DNA from: Panagrolaimus kolymaensis
Taxonomy: Eukaryota > Nematoda > Chromadorea > Rhabditida > Panagrolaimidae
Length of the DNA: 64,000 nucleotides
NCBI GenBank assembly: GCA_028622995.1
Contig: JAJQJQ010000044.1
Span: forward strand, 62,001 to 126,000
Direction: 5' to 3'
Position 1 is the stretch's first letter; every line of letters starts with the position of its first letter. Positions 1 through 12,068 of the stretch are shown here, piece by piece. The notes below the pieces were generated by a model. It was not told the DNA's origin. It saw nothing but the letters and a program-made list of their open reading frames with translations, and did not search any database. The position numbers were made by a program, and so were the translations under genes.

Positions 1-97
1 ACTAAGGAAATTAATAATTTTTTAATAAAGCCAAAAGTATTTATAAAAAATTTTTTTTTAAAAAGACATATTTATTTTCATTACTTCTTTTTTTTAG

Positions 98-184
98 CTC
101 GATGCCGATGTAAAGATTCAATTTGTCAATATTTTATTTCCACTCAACAAAGGTTTTTACCATGTGAAGAATTTTAATACATAA
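98..184 (+). CDS. 3' terminal exon of a gene starting outside the window
   Basis: A good splice acceptor (run of T ending in TTTTTAG at 97) is followed by an open frame of 28 codons ending at TAA 182-184. It reads LDADVKIQFVNILFPLNKGF and then eight more residues. This looks like the last coding exon of a plus-strand gene whose other exons lie left of the window. I do not recognise the peptide. It could be a chance open frame after a poly-T tract, but the amino-acid mix is more protein-like than most short frames here. Confidence 0.35.
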   Translation, partial: LDADVKIQFVNILFPLNKGFYHVKNFNT

Positions 185-702
185 TTAACTTTAAAATAAA
201 AATTCATTTTGTTATAAATATTATTTTTTGCATTTAATTTTATTTATTTAAAAAATAATAATTTCAGTCAAGTTTCTTGAAAATGATTGTAAATAAAAAA
301 CATATTCCAAACACATAAAATCGATGAGTTCTATGAAAGTTGTTTGTTCTAAAAGGATCAAAACAAGAATGAAGCAAAAAAAAATGAGGAGGTTGCGCTC
401 AAGTAAGAAAAGTTTAAAAATGAGTAATAAAAAACTTCTTCGAAATATTGTTTGTTTGAAAAAAATTTTAGCTTCTTCTTTTTTTCCTTTGCCCTGAAGC
501 GGCGGGAATGGCTGGTGAACCAGCATCATATTGGTGGAGTTCCAACCAAGTCATAGAAAAATTCATGTGAAGTCGAGAATTATTTTTTTAGAAAATGTTA
601 ATTATTTATTTGGGTAATTTTTAGATGGATAAAATAAATTTGATTCATTTACGCAATTCACGTGCTTCGTGACACGGTGATTGGTTATGATCAAATTTTG
701 TG
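185..702. other. AT-rich spacer, no gene seen
   Basis: Low-complexity A+T-rich sequence. One minus-strand frame at 248-529 is rich in Phe, Leu and Ile and looks like a product of poly-A/T tracts rather than a gene. No RNA gene or repeat was recognised. Confidence 0.5.
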
Positions 703-910
703 ATATAAAGCGCTGAAATATAAAATTTTTTTGCCCGGTTCAAAATTTTTCAAAATACCCTGTTTTTTTGTAAATTCAAAAAAACTGCCCCGCAAGTTTA
801 CAAAAAGAGCAGTGCATTTTTTGTAAATTTAGCCAAAATTTACAAAAAAACAGGGTGTTTTGAAAAAGTTTGAACCGGGCAAAAAAATTTTATATTTCAG
901 CGCTTTATAT
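703..910. repeat. Fold-back MITE-like element, copy 1 of the ATATAAAG family
   Basis: Near-perfect palindrome of about 208 bp. The left arm starts ATATAAAGCGCTGAAATATA and runs about 75 bp. The right arm (about 836-910) is its reverse complement with only a few mismatches, around a centre containing GCAGTGCA. No transposase is encoded. A diverged second copy lies at 21410-21610 with the same terminal bases, the same central GCAGTGCA and the same size, so this is a mobile family and not a one-off palindrome. I could not define a convincing target-site duplication. Confidence 0.75.
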
Positions 911-979
911 TGATGGCTTTCAAAGCAACACCAAATATGAAAATTTGATTATTGGTTTTATAATTATTTTCCCCCCGAA

Positions 980-1170
980 GGAGGATGGGCCGGTCCCGGA
1001 GGTATGTGCAATACCGGGTCGACCCGCGACCAAAGGGAAGCAAGCTTCCACATTCAGTCAAGTCCCAAAAATTAATTAACCAAGATGGCACTAATAAGCA
1101 CCGTATAGTTGGTTAAAACTATAAGAACAGATACTACACTTTGATCTTAGCCAATAGGCCGAGAAGCGAT
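980..1170 (-). ncRNA. U2 spliceosomal snRNA
   Basis: Read on the minus strand from 1170, the RNA begins ATCGCTTCTCGGCC, the conserved U2 5' end. It continues through the branch-point recognition segment GTGTAGTATCTGTTC (1138-1124). Next come a stem-loop II (TATAGTT pairing with AACTATA) and an Sm site ATTTTTGG (1072-1065). The 3' end folds into a hairpin whose loop holds ATTGCAC, followed by TACCTCCGGG, as expected for the U2A'/U2B'' binding loop. The length of about 190 nt fits U2. U2 pairs with the intron branch site in the spliceosome. The 5' end is firm; the 3' end is placed where the terminal stem closes. The 3' side is flanked by the fold-back element at 703-910. Confidence 0.95.
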
Positions 1171-1654
1171 ACCTAAACATCCGAAGGAAGTCCCTTATAT
1201 CAACAAAAACAAAACGGACACACCATGAACACACATAAAGAGTGAGATGAAACAAGAAATGCTCTCTCTTAGAGCTTTTTTTGCATTTTTTTTTTGTTGA
1301 AAAAAAGACAAAAAAAGCTCACACAAAAAATTAGTTTATTGCTTTCATAATTTATCTGAGCATGTTACCTTTAAGGATGGATGTAAAACACAAACAAAGA
1401 GTAAAATAGGCTTTAAAAAATGTCGAAAAACCCGAAATAAAATTGGAAACGGTTTTAATTTTTTAATTACAAAAAATTAGAAAATTTCGAAATAAATTTT
1501 AAGAATCCAAAAAATGAAATATTTTTTTTTGCGTTGTGTAAAACACGATGAAAAAAAAGATTAAAGATTCCTAATGAATGAAAGCTTTTTATTTAAAAAA
1601 AAGTTTAAACACAAACGCGTTTAAAAAAATCCGTTCTTTAACAAAAAAATAAAA
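1171..1654. other. U2 upstream region and downstream flank of the SLC19 gene
   Basis: This AT-rich stretch holds the upstream (promoter) side of the minus-strand U2 gene. A proximal sequence element should lie about 50-70 bp from 1170, but I cannot identify one by eye. No open frame or repeat of interest was seen. Confidence 0.35.
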
Positions 1655-4079
1655 TTAAAAATTAGCTGAATATAGTTTTGTTCTTTTTGACGGCGCAACA
1701 ATTATTTTAGGTTTGATAACGTCGTTCACCGAAAAAACTCTCGATCGCATATTATTTATTGAAGTTGAAAAACTTTCTGCTAATGAATAACTTGGAAATG
1801 TTAATGGCGGTGGAATTGGATTTGGAATTTCAAGTTCATTATGGGATTGAGCTTTTTGAAGGGCTCTAAGAAAATTTGCATTAACATCCATTGTTTTTGG
1901 TTTTGAGCAACATTTTCCATCGATCGCCGCAGAAAGATTGCTTTCTGAGTCTTGGCTCGATGAAGAAGTTTCATTTGAATTTGAATCGGTTTCAGTTTCA
2001 ATAATTAAATTTCCATCATCGATAAAATTTTGTGAACACATTCCATATTTTCGTTTTGGTCTTTCATCGATGTTTTTTTTAATTTTAGTTTTACAATAAC
2101 AAATAAAAGTGTAAAAAACAGAAATTAAAAATATTGCTGCAATTAAAGCATGCAAAGCCGCGTAAATAAGGAATGCATTTCGAACATCCATAGCAAATCC
2201 ACGTTTATCATTAACAATTCGAGTTAGAAGTGATTGCATTAATAAAGCAATAAATGAATTTACACCAAATACAAGTCCATATGAATCACATTTCATTTCT
2301 TTTGCAATATTCCATCTAAAAATTATTATATATTTTTTTAAAGCAAATTAAAAATGAAAAAAGGGGAGTCTAGAAAGAAGCGAAAATAAAATCTTGAAGA
2401 TAAATTTCTTTTTTTTTTGCCGCAAGAATTAATTGGAAAGTTTCAGAAAGAAAATTTAAAATATTAAATTATTAGAAATCCTTTTTTAAGTTTTTTCATA
2501 AAGTTTTTCAAATTTGGGGACAATGAAAAAAAAGGTTTAGAATAAACCGAGTCTCGTGGAATTTTTTTTATCCAATTTTAAAATGGCCCAGAAAATGAGT
2601 TTAGTACTTCAAAATATATACATAATCGTGTCTCAGATGGGATTTTATAAAATTTGAATAAAATAACATAAAATTTCTAAGAAATTATTTTCATTATGAG
2701 ACTCCATAATTTTTTTTAAAGCAAAATAAAAAATTCCAGAATATTTATTTTAAAGAAAAGCTTACTGAGCAATTGTAATCATAACTTGATAAAATGCTTC
2801 ATACGCAATATAACAAGCATACATAGGATAAGCGGTGGATGCTTGACTAAAGATAACCAAAAATGCAGCACTTAAGAATGAAATAAAAACCAATGAAATT
2901 TCGCCCCATTTATCCCAATTAATTGAATAATAATTCATTATTAATATTAAAATTACTGAAACTAAAGTATATCCAGCATCCGCGAAACCATTCAAAGGAG
3001 TATCGTCTCCAATTTGAACAATTCCAAATAAAGTTTGATAATAAAGTGAAACTTGAAGGGACATGCAAGTGGTAATCGCCCACCAAAAACTCCATTTTCG
3101 AATATATGAATTACTGTAGGTTAATTTAAAATGTGAATGAAGTTTACGAATTCGAAATGAAACATATTCTCGATATGATTTAGGTAAATTTAAATTTTTT
3201 GAATTTGGTTTTGATGCTTGAATTCGATCCACCAAAGTTTTCCATCGAAGTCGAGGAAGAAAAAAGCATACAATCATAGCAGTGGAAGCAATGAAAAAAG
3301 CCATTTTATTCATGGAATGATAACTGCTAAAATGAGTGAGAACAAGGATTTGAGAAAATAAATATGCCCCTGTTCGACCTGCCATTACACCAGCTCGAGT
3401 CCAATTCGTGAACCTAGAAAAAAAAGTATTTGGTTCACAGCGAAAATGCTTTTTTATTCCAAAACTTTTAGATATTTTCAAAAAGCTTACTTTTGATATT
3501 GATCCTTTTCAAGCACATCATAAATATAACTAAAAAATGCTAAATCTGAAGCTCTCACAAGTCCACCCATAATTTGGCCGAATTGTTGAGAAAATAAATT
3601 ATTTGTATATGAAAGAGTAAAACGATAAGAAATTTGTCCAAATATTTCTAAATACATTATGGGTTTATATAATAAAATATCAGTAAATAAAAATATTGGT
3701 ATTATTGCAAATAAATATGAATATGCTGAATATGGATAAACCTATAAAAAAATAATAAAGTAAGCATCTAAATGAAGAAAAAAAAGTTACGATGAGTCTC
3801 ATGGACAAATTTTTTTAAACTAACCTCTCCATTTAATGTTTCAGCAGTATAATTTAATACTTCGGAATGATATTTATATAAAAATGGTTCACCAACTTTA
3901 AATTCTTTTATTATTGAATAAAATACTAAGAGTGTAGGTAAAATATATGATTTATAGGAGGATGATTCATCAATATCGGAATTCTTTTCTTTTTCCAATG
4001 GAGTAAATTCAATATCCTCCAATAAACTTCCATTTTCACAATATTTTTTATTAAAACTGTTCCTGGTATTTTTTGGCAT
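1655..4079 (-). CDS. SLC19-family folate/thiamine transporter, four exons
   Basis: Multi-pass plasma-membrane carrier for a water-soluble vitamin (folate or thiamine). Exons on the minus strand: 4079-3825, about 3741-3492, 3413-2766 and 2315-1655, giving about 600 residues. Family hallmarks include GEPFLYKYH followed by ETLNGEVYPYSAYSY near the N-terminus, LLYKPIMYLE in the next segment, RAGVMAGRTGAYLFSQ mid-protein, and EMKCDSYGLVFGVNSFIALL in the last exon. These correspond to the conserved SLC19 blocks. The C-terminal tail is long, Ser/Asn-rich and hydrophilic. The start at 4079 gives about 35 polar residues before the first membrane segment. Junctions 1, 3 and 4 are in frame; the 3' boundary of exon 2 may be off by one base. 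Caenorhabditis has several members (folt-1 to folt-3); I cannot say which this matches or whether it carries folate or thiamine. Confidence 0.88.
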
Positions 4080-5479
4080 CCAAGAAGATATTCTAAAAAA
4101 CCAAAAATTAAGGAATTAAAAGCAACAACCAAAATGGAAAATATTACACCAAATCTTGACACAAATGTAAAAAAACGAAGAGTTACAAAGTGACGATGTT
4201 TTTTAAAGGAAGAACCATGTTGAGAAAAAAAACATAAGAATAAAGAAAAGAAAATGTTAAAAACAAGATTAAAATTCACGTTTTTATTTATCATTTTGAT
4301 GAAAAAGAAATTTTTTAAGAAACAAGCTTGAAAAAATAAATAACAAGTTTTCATTTTAATCCCATCATCAAATTTTTTCAAAGTTCAGCAAAAAAAAAAA
4401 GAAGGATGATTCAGATGGTGGAACAACATGCGTAAAAAATAATCCCATCCATTTTTATTTTTCATATCTGTCTGTTACAAATTTTTGATGTTCAGAAATT
4501 AAAGTGCAATATTTTTACGAAAAAAAATGGTTTTAAAAAAAGGATTTTTGGGATAATTTTTCTCTTTCTCTTTTACATAATTTTCTAATTGGACATTTTT
4601 TCCTTCTTATTTATTTTTTTCCGTTTTTTAAAACCTCAAACAAAAAATCTTCTTTTTTTTCATAAAAAAAAACAATACGAGGAAGAAAAAAAAGCAACAG
4701 CGCGAGAAAATCGCTCCATTTTTGAGAAGAAAAAGAAAAACGGCTGATGAGGAAAGTGTCACTTTTTTTTGTTGAAGCTTTCATTAAAAAATAAAACGTT
4801 GATCTTTTTTGACAAAAAAAAAAAAATAAAAATGCGAAAATAATTATTTCATTTTTTTTGTTTCCTGAAAGTTTTTGAGAGAAAGAAAAAAAAATTAGGA
4901 ACAATCGCTGGTTGTTGGTTTTTTTTGTCTTTTTCTTATCAGCCGCCAATATGCCAGATTTGTTGATTAAAGACAGACAAAGAAAAATTTGTGCAAAAAA
5001 TTAAAGCAGCTTAAACGAAGGTGCAGCATTTTTTGGATCAAAAAAAATAGGCTACAAAATAATTTTATTTTTGGATTCACGGTTACTGGATTTTGATATT
5101 ACAAATTTTTTTTCTTCTTATTTTGAAGCTTTTTTCAGCGAAAATAATTTTTGAAATAAAAATTTTAAATTTTTCTAACTTTTTTGTAATTATTTCCATT
5201 CTTTCAATTCCTTTTCTTATTATTTTAATAATTTGCATAAACATGGTAAGAAACCAAACTTTTTTTCATTGCTATTAAAATAAATAATTAATCTTGAGAA
5301 CCTAAAGAAAGACTGCTGCATGTTTTTGTTTAGAAGAAAAAAAATTAAGCTTCATATTTGTGACTTTTAATGTTTATTTTTTTTTTTCACAACAAAAATT
5401 TAATTCAATTTTACTAAATATTATTATAAAAGCATAATCAAATTCATTCAACAAACATAGAAAACCCATAAACAAATTT
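4080..5479. other. Gene-free AT-rich interval
   Basis: Low-complexity sequence with long A and T runs. Frames at 3926-4381 and 4611-4949 (minus) and 5093-5278 (plus) are Phe/Lys-rich and show no domain; I treat them as spurious. It probably holds the promoter of the SLC19 gene and the 3' flank of the chemoreceptor. Confidence 0.5.
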
Positions 5480-6555
5480 TCACGAAGTTATGCTATAAAA
5501 ATTTCTTACAACATCGTTGTCTTTGTTTTCATGTTTCTTAAATATTTGAAAACAAAATGAAAGTTTATAAAATTTTGAAAATTTCCTTCTAAAACACGCT
5601 GAAATAAAAAACAAAAAAATTATGGCTGGATGATTTTCAACCAAATAAAAGCAATATCCAATTAAATTTGCTTCAATAGTATTAAATGAATGAGCGGTGA
5701 TTCCAGCGGAGAAAGAAAGAACCAATAAAATTGAAGAAAATATTGTTTGAATTATTAATCTTTGTTCTATTTTATTTTTGCTTATTGTTTTTTGTTTTTG
5801 ACTTTTTGGAGCTTTAAAAATTCCAAAAATAATTAAAAATATTGAAATAATACTAAAAAGTATGTTTATGGCTGCTATTTGATAATTGGTTCGATTATGA
5901 AATGTTTGACATTGAGGTTGATAAAAATTATGGAGTTTGCAAGAAATATTTGAAAAAGAATATCCATCGATTAAAAAGGGGAATATAAGAAGGAGAAGTA
6001 AAAATAAGCAAACGTTTAATTTGGTCCAAAGCTGCAAAAAAAAAGAAGATAAAATTTTAGAAAAAACAGTATTCCTTGGATTTTCAAGAAATTTCAGCCA
6101 AAACCAAATACTTTTAAAACTACAGTAACTTCCAAAACAATGTTAACGAATAGGTACTTGAAAACCGTTTTCGAATTACAAAAAAAGTTTCTTTAGCCCT
6201 AACTTAAGCTTACTTTTTTATGGATCAATGGAAACGCTAAAGCTGTGCAACGATTTAATCCAAGAATAGCATCCCAAAGTCCAAGAATCATTTGAGCATG
6301 CCATTGAACTAACAACGCAAAAGGCGTTAATCTATCATTCGGGGAATAATTATTTAAATGTCCATAAATCCAAAAAAATGAAAAAATTAAATCCAAAAAA
6401 TAACCAAAATTTAATATAACAAAAAATGCCGAACGAAAGCTTGATTTATGATTTTTCCATTCATTAAAAATAAATATAACTACCATAAATTTTAATATTG
6501 CAAAACCAATATGAATAATGACAATCAAATACAGTAAAGCCCCGAGGACTTCCAT
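5480..6555 (-). CDS. Nematode seven-transmembrane chemoreceptor, srv-like, two exons
   Basis: Putative G-protein-coupled chemosensory receptor. Exons 6555-6214 and 6031-5480 join in phase 0 across a GTAAGC...TTGCAG intron to give 297 residues. Seven hydrophobic segments can be counted: about 5-30, 43-66, 85-110, 118-135, 168-190, 208-232 and 243-265. The junction creates LNRCTALAFPLIHKKLW. This matches the motif at the end of helix 3 in the Srg-superfamily families srv, srx and sru (NR.TA..FP..H.KLW). The N-terminus is very short, as usual for these receptors. The cytoplasmic tail is basic. No neighbour shares this function. Assignment to srv rather than another Srg family is tentative. Confidence 0.72.
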
Positions 6556-7085
6556 TCATAATAAATTCAACGGATTTCCGGGAAATTTTGGAAACTATAA
6601 AAGCAGAAACGCAACATGACTGCCGCCGTTAAAAAATAAACACCAACAAACAAAACAAATAGCTTTTATGCGTATTTTGTTGTTGTTGTTTGTTCTTTTT
6701 TATAATGTTTTTAATAAATATTAAGTTTGCGTTTTATTGTTTTTTCTTTTGCTCTTCAACATGCGTTGCTTTTCTGATATCATTTCACTGATTTATCATT
6801 CAGTTAATCGCTACACCACCTCCGCATCAGCTTAATTTTTTTTATCAACTACCATTTTTTGAAGATAAAAAAATGAGGAGCAGCAACAAAATATTCGGGC
6901 ATTGAACCTCTTTGTTCTTTTTATAGTTAGCATTATCATTGATAAGGAGGAAGTATGAAAAGAACACAAAAATTTTGATTTAAAAGCAAGGCTATTTGAA
7001 AAGGTGAACCAACACATTTAGTTTACATCTCATCGACTACCATAATCATCATTGCTTAATAAAACTTACTTTTCGAAAGAAAACC
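6556..7085. other. Divergent intergenic region between chemoreceptor and CUB-vWA gene
   Basis: About 530 bp between two divergently transcribed genes; it must hold both promoters. The sequence is AT-rich with no recognisable coding or repeat content. Confidence 0.4.
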
Positions 7086-9531
7086 ATGAAATTGCTGCCG
7101 CTTGCTATTATTTGTTTTTGCTTTTCCTTTCTTTGTGTAAAAGCAGACGATGCCTTATGTGAATGGACAAGGGAAGAACAACCAATAATGCTTGAAAGAT
7201 TAAATCAAACTTTACAAGTTTCAAATCCACACAAATTAGTCTCAAATATTTGTGGCTATGGAACGTCTTACAAGCAATCGGATATTCTAACAAGTCCAAA
7301 TTATCCTGATAATTATGATAATAATTGTGATTGCTATGTTTATATTCATGCGCCCAAAGGCTATGAAATTGATTTAACCATTGATTTCTTTTCAATGCAA
7401 TATAAATGGGATTATTTTTATATTGCTCAATCGGATTTTGATTCTCATGATGATTCAAATTTTAATACCATTGCAACGTGAGTAACTTTAAATACATAGA
7501 AAAAAATTAAACAATGCGAGGAAATGCTTTACCGCAAAAATTTTTTGTTTGTTTGTTATAAAACAAGCTTCTCATTTTTGAGTTTAATTAAACCACTGGA
7601 TTTTAGACTAAATGGCCAGTATAAAAATGACATGAATTATACACTAAAAAATAATGTTCGACTTTATTTTTATACTAATTCCATTATTCGATGTTTGGGA
7701 GTTCATATATTTTGGAATGCAAAGTAAGTTTGAAAGTAGCTAATAGCTTTCTGGATTTTTTGTGCGGACTTTGCGTAACTGTTTACATTTTTTTAATCTT
7801 TTGATGTTATAAAATAAAACTTACAAATTTTTAGACCAACTTTTGCAATTTTTCCGCCAAAAAGTAAGTTAATTTTAGAAATCCAAGAAAATGCAAAAAG
7901 TTACTTTAAAATCTATTTTCAGGTTCCACATGTCCGGGACCAGATATTTTATTTTTGCTTGATCGATCACAAGTTATTATTCCTGATTTTTATAACAATG
8001 TAAATCCATACTTTTTTGACAAACAAACAAAAACTGCAACAAAAAAACTTTTTTCTAGAACATCACTACTTTTCTCACTGATGTTACAGCATCGTTTGGT
8101 TTTACCGATGATGTCACTCCTCAAAATCCTTATCATTCCCGTTTTGGTGTCATTCAATTTAGTGATTCATATGATTTGAGTGTAGCTTTGGATGATTACA
8201 CTCGATATAACTTTTTATCCCAAGCTCAACAAAAAATTAATTATGCTAATGGTGGGGATTCTAATATTCAATCGTGAGCTTTATATTTTTCTTGAGTTGC
8301 TTGAGTTGTTTTACAAAAAGAGTTTTTAGAGCTTTATCACTTGCATATCAAATTTTTGATAGCATTGCTAATCCTAATAATAGTCCATCACCAGCACCCA
8401 AAGTCATTGTTTTGATTGTCAATGATGTGTAAGTTTTTTAAGTTTCAATGGACTAAAAAAAATACGCAGATTCTAACCAAAAAAATTTTTTTGGAATTTT
8501 TTCTAAGCCTTTGATTTTTTTAGTTCCATGTTTCATTACAACGACACCCTCGAAGCAATGGATAAACTCAAAACTTTGGGAACTCTTCCAATTGGAGTCA
8601 TCGTTCCTGGTATTTCTGGAACTCCACCAGGAGCTCAAAAGCGTTTAGGCGATTTACTTGGAAATCAAAATAATGCTTTTAATTCTCTTAATTCCGCGGT
8701 GTCTGGAATTCCATCGATTATTCAATCCACTTCTTCTTGCGATTCCCAAACAATTTGCAGCGACCTTATTTTTATTGGTGAAGCAACTTCCGCGATTGGA
8801 TGGGATGGAAAATTACGATTTTTAAAATTATCTCAACAACTTGCAACTGCTACAGCACAAACTTCAAAGCAGCGATATGCGATAGCTTTATTTGGAGTTG
8901 AAATATATAATAATATTCAAATGCAAAGTTTTAATGATTTTAATAAAACTATCACCGATTTAATTGTGAATGTTGCGGCTAATAATATGCCTAATGGTGG
9001 TCAAACTTATTTATCACCGTAAGCTATTTATCGCAGCTAAAATACTTTACTGAGTCAAATCTTTGGTTCATGTAACAAAAGTTTTAAATTTCGATTTCGC
9101 TGTACAATTCCCAGACATAGTTGGAATTTCTCTTAATTCTGCTAATTTTTTGATTTCAGAATTTTAAATCAATTATATGACACTTTGGGATCAGGTTTAT
9201 CTCCAAATAACTATGCTGTACTTTTAATGGGTGAAACTGGGTAAGTTCCAAAATTTTCACTCAAACTTTTTTCAAAATTGCTAAAACTTTCAGTGCAATT
9301 CGAGATCCTTCCACTGCATTCCAAGCAGCTCAAACGATTGCAAGTCGAGGAGCAGATGTGTATGTTTTAGATCAAAGTAATTCTGGATCTTCTTCTTCAT
9401 CTTTATGGAATACATTAACCAGCAATAAATTTGGACACATTGTTAATGGAACATCCATAACTTTAATCGATGATCTTTTTAATACTTTTCAATCCAGCCT
9501 TTTACAAGATTTTAGCAGAATGTCATGCTGA
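7086..9531 (+). CDS. Secreted protein with a CUB domain and two vWA-like domains, nine exons
   Basis: Probably an extracellular adhesion or matrix protein. Exons: 7086-7477, 7607-7723, 7835-7863, 7923-7999, 8059-8273, 8330-8428, 8524-9018, 9160-9240, 9294-9531 (580 residues, all phases consistent). A signal peptide (about residues 1-20, ending VKA) is followed by a CUB domain (about 55-175) containing ICGYG, SPNYPDNYDNNC and HIFW. Next comes STCPGPDILFLLDRSQ, opening a vWA domain with FGVIQFSD and VIVLIVNDV. A second vWA module starts near CSDLIFIGEATS and carries NGGQTYL and RGADVYVLDQS. Both metal-site motifs (DxSxS) are altered: DRSQV in the first, EATSA in the second, so metal-dependent ligand binding is doubtful. 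CUB-vWA proteins with degenerate metal sites are known among secreted nematode proteins. It is convergent with the BAR gene, 330 bp away. Confidence 0.82.
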
Positions 9532-9861
9532 AAGAAATTTTTTTATTTATCAATGAATTTATTTTTTTTTTTTATAAAAATAAACAAAAACACAATCGAA
9601 TGAATGTATTTTTGTGAACTTAACTGTTTTTTTTTGTTTTGCAAGTCCTCTTTTTTGTTTCTTGGTTGTCGCCTGCCTAATAAGCCACTAAAATAAAGCA
9701 CCTTGGAATAACAAAGCTGTAAAACAAGAAAAACACAACAACAAAAACAAAAAATGCATTATTAGTCATTTATTTCTACATACAATATACATACATACAA
9801 TAGCAAAGTCATAGAAATTTAAAATACAAGTATATCAGTCAAATCTTCTTTTTTTTCGCAT

Positions 9862-10699
9862 TTACAATGATAAAGCTTTCTTACATGGATCACATGCTTC
9901 AACCTTTCCAATGGTTCCATTACTCATAATAACCAAAAGTTTTTTGACTTCACCAGCATGATTTTTTTGATATTGTGGATAATTAGCAAATGCGGTTTGA
10001 GCATCATTGAGGGCAGCATTGAAAGCAGCATCAGCTTCATCAGCTCCAGCATTATTGTTGCAAGCATCTTTATCAAGTCGACGTTTCTTTAATGTATCCA
10101 CAGTACTAACAAGATATTTGATTTCAGTTTGTAAAAATTGTTTACAAAATCCAATACAAAATGTTGAGAGGACATCAGCAGTTATTTGACGATCATGTTT
10201 TGCAAGTTCATTGAGAAGTGAAACGGTTGCAGTACAATTGGAACCAATCTGAAAATGCAAAAGTGAGTAAAGCAAAAAGATAGATAAAAGTTTCGAAGTC
10301 AGAAAGATGAAGCACTAACAACACATAACAAAGTTATTGTAGTTCTCGTGTGATAAAGAGAAGAGGATTTGAACCCATAAAAAATAAAATTGCTTACCTT
10401 TTTACTCTTCTTTTTGACAGCAATTTTATCAAGACGAGTAGCAAACTTCTCAAATTTGGTTAATCCACCAGTTTTGTATGGAGCGAATGCACTACTGATA
10501 ACAGATTCCATTTCATTACAGTATTTCTTCATATCAGTAGTGAGGGTGATATTACGTTCAACATCTGGTGGAAGACTAAAAAAAGAAAGAATTTTTAAAT
10601 ATTTTAATACCAAACTCCCAAAAGCAAAAATATTACTTACCGTGTAACAGCAGCTCGACCAACTTTTTCTTTAACCTTTTGATTTAAACGACGAAACAT
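9862..10699 (-). CDS. BAR-domain-like protein, three exons
   Basis: Probable membrane-curving or scaffolding protein of the BAR type. Exons 10699-10641, 10575-10398 and 10248-9862 join in frame to give 207 residues. The N-terminus MFRRLNQKVKEKVGRA is amphipathic, as in N-BAR proteins. The protein is almost entirely helical, and the segment LKKRRLDKDACNN resembles the BAR signature around the RLD.D motif. It is followed by an Ala-rich helix and a final helix ending in CDPCKKALSL. No SH3 or other domain follows, so it is a minimal BAR protein, shorter than amphiphysin or endophilin. The assignment rests on pattern and not on a search; a different helical-bundle family remains possible. Coding sequence starts at 10699, with no nearby in-frame alternative. 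Confidence 0.6.
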
Positions 10700-12060
10700 G
10701 ATGATGCAAAAAACCTTGTGAAATTGTTGACGATGACGACGACGATGAAACGATGAACGAGTGAAGACGAGAATGAAGAAGCAAGCAAATGACTGACTGA
10801 CTGATGATCGAAACAAAAGTTTCTTATATTAGCAACAAAAAAAATTTGATGCTAATTTTTAGGCGGCTTGCAACAATGATTTTTTATTGAGCGAATAATA
10901 ATTTTGCATGAATGTTGTTTTTGCTTTAGTCTTTTTTTAGCTTTTATGGCTATAGTATTTAATTGTTAAACTATCAAAAACTTTTTAACTATCCTTCTTT
11001 CTTTTCGATCGTGAGATTTCTTTTAACACTTTTCTCTATGATGTTGAAGGTTAGACAAAATGTTTTAGTTTTGAATCTTTTCATCTCACAATTTTGCAAC
11101 AACAGCGTAAAATGGGTTTGTTCGAAAAAAAAAGTAAATGCAATTATTTATTAAAAACCATATTGAATGTTTTCCAAAACTCGAGATGTTTATGCAGAAC
11201 AAAAATTACATGTATCGTATCGTAAGACGCAAAAAACCTATGTAAGAAAAATGTGTCTAAAATTTTACGTTCAGATATTCTCTCCATGTTTGCTTTAGTT
11301 GTGCAGCTTTTTCCTTCCTAGTAATTTTGATTGTGTGTACGCACTTGGAAATCGTTCATGGGAAAGTTTATAAAAAATGAAAAAATTAGCATAAAAAAAT
11401 GAATGAATGCGTAAGAAATGAAGTTTGCTTTTCATTGCATAAAAATGAAGTGGTGATGAGCGGCGGTTAATTATTAGTTATTACAAAAAAATACTAAAGG
11501 ATCAAAATATAACAAAGGATCTAAATATGCCCGAAGGATCCAAAGATCCATTTGCCAATGAAATTTGCGTATAAATGAAGTTTATAAAAATGGAAAATTT
11601 TGCATAATAATAAATGAAAGCGCAGAACAAAAAGCTTGCTTTGTCATTGCAATGAAAGTGAAGCTTGACGAGTGGCAGTTAATTTTGATACCCAAATATG
11701 CCAAATGATTTGCATAAAATAACTTTCATGGCCGACCGAAGGTCGGCGCTGCGATATATCATATATGAACAATGATTTTAATTTTATTAGAAAGGATGAA
11801 GTTGATTTTATTATTGAGGTGTTTTAAAGCATTTGTGGAGAAGGACAGGGGATTCAATATTTAGAAACTAAAAGGAATGGTGAAGTATGAGGATTATATA
11901 TGGATGGGGTAATAAAATTAGTTGAACGCATAGAAAAGATTCCTTACTATGAGAAGGATCCATGCCATAAGGTTTCAAATAATCATAAAGTAAAAAAAAA
12001 TTGCGCAAATTTCAATTGAATATGAAATATTTTTTTAATAATAAAATGTTTAGAAAAAAA
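10700..12060. other. Intergenic region with decayed repeats
   Basis: Contains the BAR-gene promoter (10700-10850) and then diverged repeat sequence. A segment near 11358-11480 resembles one at 11577-11685: both read GTTTATAAAAA, a TTGCTTT block, and a GAGYGGCRGTTAATT end, like an old duplication. A hairpin with arms CCGACC and GGTCGG lies near 11733-11747. Between about 11800 and 12000 a plus-strand frame reads like decayed protein with in-frame stops (fragments GEGQGIQYLETKRNGEV and GVIKLVERIEKIPYYEKD). Confidence 0.45.
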
Positions 12061-12068
12061 TAGAGATC

